From assembly GCA_037127255.1 (NCBI GenBank), contig JBANSL010000014.1:870501-934500 (forward strand): a DNA stretch of 64,000 nucleotides. Direction: 5' to 3'. Source of the stretch: Persicaria tinctoria (Eukaryota; Streptophyta; Magnoliopsida; Caryophyllales; Polygonaceae). Of the stretch, positions 10,440 through 19,783 are shown piece after piece (position 1 is the first letter of the stretch; each line of letters starts with the position of its first letter). Made by a program: the position numbers and the translations under genes. The notes under the pieces were generated by a model, which was not told where the DNA came from, ran no database searches, and saw only the letters and a list, made by a program, of their open reading frames with translations.

Positions 10440-10690
10440 ATCTAAAGGAGGTCTAGAAAAAACATACAAACCAACCGAAAAGGATAAAGATAAAGATGCG
10501 AGGGAGTCCGCGACATATAGACATGCCTCAACTGGATGTCCCAGTCTTGGGATAACAAGCTCTGACATTGACGAACCAGGCTAGATAGCGGGTGACAATC
10601 TCCAACGCCTTTCTTAACGAGCGTCGTAACAAGCAATGAATCCGCCTCAACAATCACCTTCCTATGGCCCTTTTCCCATGCTAAACTAAG
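10440..10690 (-). pseudogene. LINE-type RNase H fragment
   Basis: The minus strand reads KVIVEADSLLVTTLVKKG, then CHPLSSLVRQCQSLLSQDWD and IQLRHVYMSRTPSH. This is the C-terminal half of the RNase H domain found at the end of plant non-LTR retrotransposon proteins (VEaDsl.vv.li..., HPl..li..c..ll, i.HVyRe.N..AD). The catalytic first half and reverse transcriptase are absent and the end has decayed. Confidence 0.65.
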
Positions 10691-10709
10691 GCCATCACAA
10701 CCACTATGG

Positions 10710-11230
10710 TTATAGGAGTAATGATCAATTACTCAAGTGGAAAGGTTGTGGTTTATTGACTTACCCACAACCACTGCTTTCCGAAATAGGAGCCCAAATA
10801 CTCACTACAATGGTAATGGTGGTATGGTGCGCAATAATGTATCTCTATCTTTGAAAAATTCAAAGTCGACTATCGACTTAAGTCTGGACGGTTCGCATTC
10901 AAGCATTGTTGAGGTCAGGTCCTACCTAAACATGTCCAAACCATCGTAGCTCGACTCTGACAGCTTATCTTTGATACTAATCAATCTTTTACCTTGTCAT
11001 GAATAACCTCATTTCTGATTTTGTCAAGGTTCTTGCATGTGCCCACACATTTATCTGATCATCTTCATCTTCGCCAATATAAGTCTTTGGTCCCGTACAT
11101 ACTCCTTTTCCTTAATAATTGCCAACACTCTGTCCCAATTGGTTGGGTAATGCTCAATAATGTCGTCCTATCCTTGAAAAAATTAAAGTGGACAATTTTT
11201 TGCATATCCATAAGTGCACAATTTTCTAAC
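10710..11230 (+). repeat. RLP upstream block, left copy part 2
   Basis: Near 10740-10780 the text aaggttgtggtttattgacttacccacaa is shared with 62872-62901, and tttgaaaaattcaaagt recurs at 10850 and 63144. A related sentence (ccttgaaaaaattaaagtggacaatt) appears again near 11172-11197, so the piece has some internal duplication. It continues the 2740-2960 block across the CACTA insertion. No gene is present. Confidence 0.6.
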
Positions 11231-11249
11231 ATAATCTCTACTTCTACTT

Positions 11250-11684
11250 GAAGCCCTTTCTTTTAAAAAACAAGGCGAGGATTTGAGTGGTAGTAACTTT
11301 GATAAACTACCACCCAAAGACATTTTCCTACATTTCGATTAATTTACATATATACCTCCATTTATGAACTCTTTCTACATTTTAACCTTTTTATTTCTTG
11401 GTATTTTTACAAGTATAACCAAAACAAATAATTAAAAAAAAATAGTTTGATATACATTTTTTAAATTGATGTCTATAATTTCAAATAAAATGTGTGTTTT
11501 AAAGTTTATAATACCAAAAAAAAAATTGCTTTCCACCTGGGTCAATGCCATGAATGACGCTCCCTCTAGAGTCGCTCCACTTCGATACCCAATCTTCTGC
11601 CGTAGTAGACATTTCATCGACAATTTTCTCCGGTGACATTAAGTCCTACTAGACTAACCATCAAAGACATTATTTTCAGTGTCT
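11250..11684. other. AT-rich spacer, nothing recognised
   Basis: No open frame of convincing character, no repeat ends. Low-complexity A/T runs near 11430-11520. Confidence 0.4.
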
Positions 11685-11692
11685 GCTCCATG

Positions 11693-12344
11693 TAGGGCTG
11701 AGCATAATTCGGTTCAAACCGAATTTTTCAACCGAACCGAACCGATCAAACCTAAACCAAACCGAACCGAGGTGATTCGGTTTAGGTTTTCGGTTCAGGA
11801 AATTTTCAAATTCGGTTTTCGGTTCGGTTTGTGTTCGGTTCGGTTAAAACCGAAAAAAACCGAATTTTATGTTACTGCAGGCGAGTGGCGACTTCAAAGG
11901 CAATGCGGTTAGAGACTTAGAGTCATGATTCAGGATTCAACACCTAATTACAGGCCACAAATCCCGTTCATTCATTGAATTGATTCAATAAACCCCTAAT
12001 TAAAGGCCATATATTGATTTTGAGCTTAACGATTGAATTGATTCAATCAACGGACAAGTTTAACAAATTTTTTCCCCCTAATATGAGAGAAAGTGCTTGA
12101 AATATATATATATACAAATATATATTGAGTATAATTAATTTATTTGTGTATATATATATATTGATATTCGAAATCGGTTCATTTAGGTTCAAAACCGAAC
12201 CTAACCGAAGCCGAACCGGTTAAAAACCGAACCAAACCTATTTGTTTCGGTTCGGTTTTCGGTTTCCTTTTTTTGAGATTTCGGTTTTCGGTTCGGTTCG
12301 GTTTGGCCCGGTTCGGATCGGTTTTGAGCCGATGATCAGCCCTA
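11693..12344. mobile_element. hAT-like non-autonomous element, 652 bp
   Basis: The terminal inverted repeats TAGGGCTGAGCAT and GATGATCAGCCCTA (as TAGGGCTGATCATC reversed) enclose long subterminal arrays of TTCGGTTCGG/CCGAACCGAA at both ends. The same 8-bp target duplication gctccatg stands at 11685-11692 and 12345-12352, the size typical of hAT. No transposase fits inside; the short frames rich in RFGFRF are translations of the repeats. Confidence 0.88.
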
Positions 12345-12573
12345 GCTCCATGTGCACTTTTTCTTTTATTTTTTATTTATATTGTAGGTTCAACGGTCAA
12401 CCATTTGCTGATTTATCAGTCACTTGAACTTCAGTTATATATGTTTGAGCTTGAATTATTATTTAATAAAAAAAAATCAAAGCCATTAATTCAGATAAAA
12501 ACCTAGAGTTTAAAGTGAGAGGTAAAAAGTTCTACATCCGACTGGTAGCATAAAATCCATAGATATGCAATCC

Positions 12574-13151
12574 CAGTGGCGGAGTCAGAATTCCGGCTAG
12601 GGGTGCTAAAAAATTTCATGAAATATTTTTTTTTGATGCATACTTGATAAGAAGATTTTGTTAAAAAAATATTGAAAAAACACTAAAATTATTATTTTTA
12701 ATGATTTTTTTTTGTATTTAAATAGTTGAGAGTAACCAAAAAAAGAGAAGAGAAACAAAAAAATATAGAGAAAAATAATGAAGAATTATTTTTAAACCAA
12801 TATTTAAAGAAAGGGTTTAATATATAATTAAAACATAAATATGAAATTTTTTAATGAAATGGTTAATAGAAACAAAAAATATAAAGAGAAATGAAGAAGA
12901 ATTAATGAAAGAGTAAAACAAATAAAAAAGTTGAGGTAGTGGGATTTGAACCCAACACTTTTTGCTTCTCTTTACTTTCTCCATTCCTTCTCTTACCACT
13001 TCAGCTAGATAGCACTTTTGATTTAAATATCATTTAAAGGTATTATATTACCTTAAAAATACTAAATATAGGGAAAAAATTTATTTTTTTGTATTTTTTT
13101 CCGAGCCAGGGGGTGCTCGAGCACAACCCCCCCCCCCCAGCTCCGCCACTG
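12574..13151. mobile_element. hAT-like non-autonomous element, 578 bp, CAGTGGCGGA family
   Basis: Ends are CAGTGGCGGAG and CTCCGCCACTG (inverted), flanked by tgcaatcc (12566-12573) and tgcaatct (13152-13159), an 8-bp target duplication with one change. The interior is AT-rich, without a transposase. Near 12941-13014, in minus orientation, it contains a tRNA-like A-box and B-box pair. A larger relative with the same ends occupies 55797-61462. Confidence 0.85.
12941..13014 (-). other. tRNA-like A-box/B-box sequence inside hAT element
   Basis: On the minus strand TAGCTGAAGTGGTAAGAG resembles a tRNA D-arm/A-box, and GGGTTCAAATCCCAC is a near-perfect T-arm/B-box about 45 nt further on. The acceptor stem is not convincing, so this is a degenerate tRNA-derived segment rather than a tRNA gene. 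Confidence 0.4.
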
Positions 13152-13170
13152 TGCAATCTTATCCATGATC

Positions 13171-13480
13171 AGACCTTCCTAAGAGCATCAACATTCATCG
13201 GGTAACCCTATCCCTCTCTCTCTCTTCGTAATATTTCGACACCTCATTTTCCACTAACTCTACCAAATCCTTTAAAAATTATAACTTTTAACTCACATCC
13301 ATAAGTTTACCTCATTCCTATTTTTTAAACTTTATTTATATCCCATTACATATTTTTAACCAATCAAAACTTATTCCACTTAATTAAAAAAATAATAATC
13401 CACTTTTATATATTTTTTTTACCCCTTCCCCTTCCATGAAGTGGGGTTAACCCCACACTCATCATCTATCTTATAGGAGG
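13171..13480. repeat. Possible TIR mini-element
   Basis: The left side taagagcatcaacattcat...gggtaaccc and right side ggggttaaccccacactcatcatctatctta are partly inverted copies. The interior is AT-rich and non-coding. The imperfect ends and the absence of a clear target duplication keep this tentative. Confidence 0.35.
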
Positions 13481-13949
13481 AGAATATAAATCTCCTAATC
13501 AAGGAGATTCAATCCACAATGATCAAGTGCTCTTGCACTAGATCACTCACGAACTCAGATCTGTAAAGGGAGAGTTGGTTTGGGAGATTTTCTATATTTT
13601 CTTTCAATTGAAGTAACTAAACTGATTACAAGCTAAGCTATGACTATATATACAAAAACACTAACCTAAACTAGAGTTCTAAAAACCTACAAACTCTAGT
13701 CAAGTCTAGGTACAAATTAACCCATCCACACAAAGGTGTATGGTTAACCCGGTTGCACTCTAAGCTCACCGAGTGGTTAAGCACATACCACAATAGAGAG
13801 AGGGGTATGGGCCGGGTTGATGAAAACCCACCACTATTGATGCTCGAAACTCATGGCAACATCATCATCAATCCATTAATGACATTGACAATTATCTCCT
13901 TCCATCTCAATCCTCATTATTTAATCCACTCACCTTTCGCTGTCATAAG
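13481..13949. other. Spacer without recognised gene
   Basis: Mixed-composition sequence; no coding or repeat structure that I can support. Confidence 0.35.
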
Positions 13950-14150
13950 ACCTTAGTGTAGGTCTACATTGGACGACATCACAATCCACAATCACACCTA
14001 AATAGTTTCGAATCCCAAAAACCTGCCGTTACTTCTACCCTAACCCTTTTAATAAACTATTTAGAAGCTTTACCCTCATAACTCGTATAAATACCTTAAC
14101 TTAATTATTCACAGTTGTTACTCTCCTTGTAGATAGCTTCTTCTATGGGG
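13950..14150 (+). promoter_or_regulatory. Promoter region of RLP-C
   Basis: Colinear with the region upstream of RLP-A (17740-18010): shared phrases include aaactatttagaagctttac, ctcata...actc, tataaatac, ctctccttgtag and cttct(a/tt)tatggggccttct. The TATA-like tataaatac lies near 14086-14094. Between it and the coding start this copy keeps about 27 bp that RLP-A lacks. Confidence 0.6.
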
Positions 14151-14330
14151 CCTTCTCTTATCACCATGTATTCAGTTCGACTCCTCATAATTGCATTTCT
14201 TTTATAGGCTTATACAACAAGATGTTGTTTAGAGCATGAGAGAGAGGCTTTGCTCCAACTCAAGTCTTATTTTATGTCACTCAAACATCCAGCCGACAAA
14301 CAATCCAGCAGTGATTTCACAGTATTCCTT
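14151..14330 (+). pseudogene. RLP-C: truncated first exon of LRR receptor-like protein
   Basis: The frame from 14151 gives MGPSLITMYSVRLLIIAFLL, an in-frame stop, then CCLEHEREALLQLKSYFMSL. This is the signal peptide and LRR N-terminal cap seen in RLP-A (MGPSLITMYSVGVFIVALLL... CCLHHERDALLQLKSYFMSL). The in-frame stop in the signal peptide and the interruption near 14321 by LTR-type sequence show it is dead. No later RLP-C exons occur before RLP-A begins. Confidence 0.85.
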
Positions 14331-14583
14331 GGCTCCATCCTAAAACCAATTGGTGTTAGGTGGGGTAGCCCACGGCTTATATGCAAGGCTTGGATTCAAT
14401 TTTTAATCAATGTGGGACACTCCCACAACTCATATTCTCCACACACACCCCTCAAGTGCAACTGTCTGGCCACACATTATTTGCCAGTTGCACTTGACGA
14501 ATCAATGCCTTAAGGCCGGCTAGCCAATTAGACCAGGAACCCAAACCACACCGCATCCCAGCCGAACCTCGGCTCTGATACCA
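14331..14583 (-). mobile_element. Small LTR-element fragment with primer-binding site, minus orientation
   Basis: 14333-14449 resembles the LTR-like segment at 1721-1830. Next comes CCCCTCAAGTG (14450-14460), a polypurine tract read in reverse, then a short non-coding interior, then CTCTGATACCA (14573-14583), the reverse of the initiator-Met primer-binding site. This is the layout of a TRIM-like element in minus orientation. However the sequence after the primer site (14584 on) is a different LTR, so the structure is a mosaic. Confidence 0.5.
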
Positions 14584-14946
14584 TGTTACAATTCAGAGAA
14601 TTGAATGAATTGGAAGATCAAAAGCGCAAAAGATCAATTTGAAGGAATAAAATGAAAAACGGGAAATGGAAAGCTTGGGTTGGGGACCATCAATGGTGAT
14701 GGCTTTATTCTTCAATGTGCAACTGAAAACTTCATTACATTGTGATTATGAGATCTTAATCTCATTTATATGTTGCTAACAGAAAACATAACAACACTGA
14801 AATTCTGTTACAATTCTAACCATAATCTCGATCGTTCATTATACAAATCAACGAACGATCCAGATTGAACAACTGATCTCTACTCTGGATTGCTGAGCTG
14901 GCATTCCTTCTTCCTTCTTCCTCAGTCGTCGGCTGTGTACTCTGCA
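14584..14946 (-). repeat. LTR at mosaic junction
   Basis: Begins TGTTACAATTC directly after a reversed primer-binding site and ends CTCTGCA directly before a C-run that would be a polypurine tract on the minus strand. It therefore has a primer site on its left and a polypurine tract on its right, as in a tandem LTR-body-LTR-body arrangement left by recombination. Confidence 0.5.
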
Positions 14947-14947
14947 T

Positions 14948-14972
14948 CCCCCCCCCCCCCCCCCCCCCCCCC
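14948..14972. repeat. C25 homopolymer
   Basis: An uninterrupted run of 25 C (G on the Copia coding strand) joins the LTR to the 3' end of the Copia body. It probably grew from a polypurine tract by slippage; assembly or sequencing length error is possible. Confidence 0.8.
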
Positions 14973-17073
14973 GCAAGCTGGAGCAGGGCCAATGAACATG
15001 CCCAGCTTGGAGAGAAGATTTCGATGCTGATGAGAAGGCAAAATCTTCGTTAACACCTTCTGGGAAGCCTAACAGTACACATTTCTGGGCTCTCGGGTTG
15101 AGCTTGCCATCAGATTTGTAACTGTAGGCTAAACATCCAAATGGTTTCAGGTAGGCAAGGTTAGTTGGTTTCCCACTCCATTTCTCCTGAGGGGTTTTGA
15201 AGTCTATAGCAGAAGAGGGAGTCCTATTGATAAGGTAAGCAGCAGTGATGACAACTTCTCCCCATAGAGAATGTTTCATGCCAGCACCTATCAGCATACA
15301 TCTGGCCTTGTTCAGAAGTGTTCTGTTCATCCTTTCTGCCGTGCCATTTTGATAGGGAGTCCCAGGGATGGTGAGGTGTCTCTTAATACCATGTTGTCTA
15401 CAAAATGTATCAAATTCTGTATTGCAGAATTCTAGCCCATTATCTGTCTTGAGACACTTAAGCAAGTTCCCAGATTCCTTTTCAACCTTAGCTTTCCAGC
15501 TTTTGAAGTGCTCAAATGCTTCATTCTTAGTCCTTTGTAAGAATATCCAAACCTTTCTGCTATAGTGGTCGACAAGAGATAAGAAATATCTCTTGCCTCC
15601 CACAGTATCAACTTGTCCTGGACCCCAAAGGTCTGCATGTACAAACTCAAGAGGAAGGTTAGCAGCATATGAAGAGTACTCAAAAGCTAGTCTAGTATGT
15701 TTTCCCATGATGCAATTTTCACAGAAATCAATATGAGCAGGCTTAGCATTAAGAATCCCTTGCTTATATAATTCAAGAAGACCCTTGTTTCCCACATGAC
15801 CCAATCTGTTATGCCACAGTAAGGTTTGTTCAAGAGTCATAGGCTTAGAATTCTTTTTAACAGTGACATTAGCAGAGTGAACTTTAATAGATTCACCAAT
15901 AACATGATAAAGACCCTTTTTCTTAACAGACTTGATAAGAATTCTGCCATTTTTAGACAGTTTTATGCCCTGTTGAACATTTATATCACAATTCAAGTCA
16001 TCAAACTCACTTTCAGACAATAAGTTTCTTCTCAATTCAGGAACCCATCTAACATTTTGAATGACTCTAATTTTATCATCATGCATTTTTATAGGAACAG
16101 ATCCAATACCCTTTATATCAAGCACATAATGATCTCCTAACATGACAGTGCCTTCATCAATAAAATCAAGTTCAGAGAAAAAATGCATGTGAGGGGTAGC
16201 ATGAATAGTGCAACCAGAGTCAATGATCCAAACATCAGATGCAGAGATATTAGGATAAACACATATAGAAGTAACAGCTTTGTTTTTCTTAGCCTCATCT
16301 TTCTTCCTTTTATAGCAATCTTTCTCAAGATGACCATCTTTGGAACAATATTTGCATTTAAGGGAGCTCTTATCAGATGAGTATTTTTCAGAAGATTCAG
16401 ATTTCATGCTATCAGTGTTTTCACTTTTCTTGTTCTTATTCTGATTCTTCTTTTGGTTTCTGAATTTTGCTCTAGCCATCAAAGCCTCTTTTTTAACTTC
16501 TTGCTTAGTCTTAAAAACTTTCATGACATCATTTTTTTGTATGACAGCTTCTATTATCTTAGTCTTATCCAAATTCTCCCTACTGTATTGTATCACATCT
16601 TTAAATGTGTCAAACTGATAAGGAAGAGAATTTAGAATTAAGACAACTTGATGTAATTCAGTAATTTTATCACCACATCGTTCAAGATCGTGTATCATAG
16701 ACAGAAACTTGTCAAGATTGTCATTAAAAGACATATGAGCATCCATTTTGAAGTTAAAGAGACGACAGAGCAAGTTTATGTAGCTAGGAAGAGATTTTAC
16801 CAAATAAGTTGCTTCCAAAGCATCCCAAAGTTCTTTGGATGTATTTTTTTGTAAGCACTTGCCTGGCTACCTCATCTGTGAGACGTATCATTATCTCATT
16901 GTGTGCTATTTGGTCCATTTCCTCACACCCTGCCTTATCCAGCTTGTCAGAATAACTGTTAGCTACAGCAACCCATCATTTTTCCTTTATGAGGATGGCC
17001 TTCATTTTCACCTGCCACATAGCAAAATCAGTACACCCATCTTATGATTTAATATGAAAAGAAGACTCGGACA
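14973..17073 (-). pseudogene. Truncated Copia gag-protease-integrase polyprotein
   Basis: The minus strand encodes Gag (UBN2 type; start near 17073 with MSESSFHIKS, then stops and a frameshift up to about 16818). An open stretch runs 16818-14848. Within it are the zinc knuckle CKYCSKDGHLEKDC, the protease motif DVWIIDSGCTIHAT (DSG), GAG-pre-integrase LWHNRLGHVGNKGLLELY, and integrase with the D,D,E signature (ADLWGP, TDNGLEF, PYQNGTAERMNRT). The protein then leaves homology after LLGFPEGVN near 15060 and runs through the LTR. Reverse transcriptase and RNase H are absent, removed by an internal deletion. Not functional. Confidence 0.85.
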
Positions 17074-17740
17074 TGATTATAGCAACAATAGCTATTAGCA
17101 GAAACAAGAGTAAAATCAAACACAACTTAAAGGACAAGAAAATAAGAAAAATGAAGCCAGAAACAGGAGTAACCTGTAAACACAAAAGGCTTTTTTGCTC
17201 TTGACCTAAGTTAGAGAAAAAATATCATTGCAGACTCACAGTGTGAGCTCTTGGCTAGGGTTAGCTCAGAAAAGGAGTATATATAATACACCCATCGAAG
17301 CCAAAATGCAGTGTCCAGAAATAGGGCAAAAGGGGAAGCCAGAAGCAAAGAGCCGTTAGGGTTCTAGAGGCCAGATCACATGGGCTTTATCTTTGGGCCT
17401 ACTCGGATCCACTGGGCCCAATAGAGTTTGGACATAGCCCAAACTCAGATAGACCAGCAAGATGGATCCGATTACCCTTAAGATTATAACCCAAAGTTAT
17501 AGATCTATATGTTGTATAGCAGATATTGTACATGCTAATAAAACTTATGAAAATACACCAATCTACAATGACCAACCGAAGTCCTGAAGAAGAAAAAAGA
17601 TAGCTGCAATCAGAATTTAGATCTCCAATTAATTAACATTTTTAATGGTCATTGATTATTGTTAGATTATCACCTGAAACCTCGATCCATCTAATTAATT
17701 AATTAATGCCTTCTCCTTTCACCGTCATATATATATAAGG
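17074..17740 (-). other. Putative Copia leader/5' LTR region and spacer
   Basis: Upstream (in minus sense) of the Gag start lies non-coding sequence with TATA-like tatatataat near 17280 and many GGGCC/TGGGC motifs at 17390-17460. It may be the 5' LTR and leader of the truncated Copia element, but it does not match the LTR at 14584-14946 and no primer-binding site is visible. Confidence 0.35.
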
Positions 17741-18010
17741 TCAATATTGGACAAAATCAATCACAATCGACAATCCCTCAATTACAAAAACCAGCATGCC
17801 TATCCGGAACCCCTTTAATAATATTCAAAGTCTTTGCAAGACTTGTAACATGCGTCGACGGTCTATTTAAATCCCTCAATTTTTTTAAATGATGACTCTT
17901 ATAAATACCAATGTAATTGAGAATAATGATAAATTAATAAACTATTTAGAAGCTTTACTCTCATCAGTCATAACTCATATAAATACGTACCTCTCCTTGT
18001 AGCTTTTTGT
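17741..18010 (+). promoter_or_regulatory. RLP-A promoter with TATA box
   Basis: TATAAATA at 17978-17985 lies only 26-33 bp before the first ATG (18011), so transcription should start at or near that ATG. The second in-frame ATG, at 18032, may be the one actually used; it still begins a good signal peptide (MYSVGVFIVALLLHAYA). The region is homologous to the RLP-C and RLP-D promoters but is about 27 bp shorter between TATA and ATG. Confidence 0.6.
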
Positions 18011-19737
18011 ATGGGGCCTTCTTTGATCACCATGTATTCAGTTGGAGTGTTTATAGTTGCGCTTCTTTTACATGCTTATGCATCTACATGTTGTCTTCAT
18101 CATGAGAGGGATGCTTTGCTCCAACTCAAGTCTTATTTTATGTCACTCAGTTCATGGGATGGCAAGGGAAATTGTTGTTTATGGGATGGTGTTACGTGCA
18201 ACCACTCGACGCAACATGTGACTAAGCTCGCCCGATTGAGCCTTATGGATTTCGATTATGACAAAAATGTTCTTAATGTAAGTTTATTTAATCCTTTGCG
18301 AGAATTGATAAGCCTCGACTTATCTTGGAATTTCATCAATCGCTTGGTCGGAAATGGAGGTATATGTCTATATTTCCTTTGGTATAGTATATTAGTATAT
18401 ACACATATGTATGATTTAAGAAAACATTTGATATAACGTATGATAACTTTTATGTATTAAATGTGTAGGGGACAACATGTTAAATTTGCCAAATCTAGAG
18501 TCCTTGAATTTTGAATGGAATGAGCTTAATGAGACGCAAGAAGTGAGACATCTTGTAGGATCACTCAATTCGCTAAAGGAGTTGGATTTGTCTTCCAACA
18601 GCTTGGGTGATGGACAGTTTACCGGACAAGGTATGCGACTCATTTATTCTTATTTTTGTTCATATATAGTCATATAGATCCCCGCATCATTAAGTTGGTT
18701 AATTATTTCTAGCTTAATTTAACTTTGAAAAAAAAATTAAAATTTTATATTAATGATCCATACAGTATTGCTTTCTAGTATACTCAATCTTTTAATTATA
18801 TACATAATTTTAAAATTAAAATAATTTTATGATGTATCAAATGATATTTTTTTTTTTTTTTTTTTTTTTTTTGATTAGGAAATAATTCGAGGCCGGACAG
18901 GCCCGGACCTCGAGAGGCCGACAAAGTCGGCAGACGGCAAGCCGTCTAAACATACATCATAGCAAAAGAAAATACAACATGGAAACAGAATATAAACACC
19001 TAATACAACAAAAGAACTACATAAACTAAACCCGGAAACCCCAGACCCTAAGCACAAAAGCGGACATAGTAGCGAGAAGAAGGAGATCCGGCAAGAAAAA
19101 GTGGATAGCGAGCGCATAGGACAGCAAAGCTGACACGATGTCTCGATGTATCAAATGATATGGATTCACATAGAGAACAGAAACATTTTTATTTAATTTT
19201 TTTAATACATTTTTGTCCTTCAGAGCTAACACATTTGAGACGATTGCGGACACTTAATCTGAGTGGGAACGGTTTAGAGGGATCTTCAACAATTCAAGGT
19301 ACATAATATTTAATTTTTTTTGGTTTATGAAAGGTTTCATCTAAGTATAGTCAATACGCTAGAGTTCCGAAAAGGAACTATAAATTCTTTTATTACCGCT
19401 CTTCTTCGGGAAAACACACTCGTAATAACAACTCTTTATAATTTAAAGATAAAAGTTATTTTAATTCCTTTTTCACTTTAAGACCATCCGCAACCCTGGG
19501 TAACCTCTTTTCCCTCTTTTTTCTCATCTTCCTATCACAACTTTACAACTCATTTATTTTAGGGCGATTTTGGTAGAGGGCCTATTTTGAATATTCAATT
19601 AACCACCTAGCCCATAAATCTATTTTATTAGTTTTGCCCTAGCCCCTTCCCAATACGGTAGGTTGGTCAATGGTCAACCGTTGACCGGTCAACGTTGACC
19701 GTTGACCGGTCAACGTTGACCAACCCATTTTGATTCC

Positions 19738-19783
<46 letters not shown>

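Noticed and set aside
11679..12427. RFGFRF-rich short frames
   Set aside because: Translation of TTCGGTTCGG subterminal repeats of a hAT-like element.
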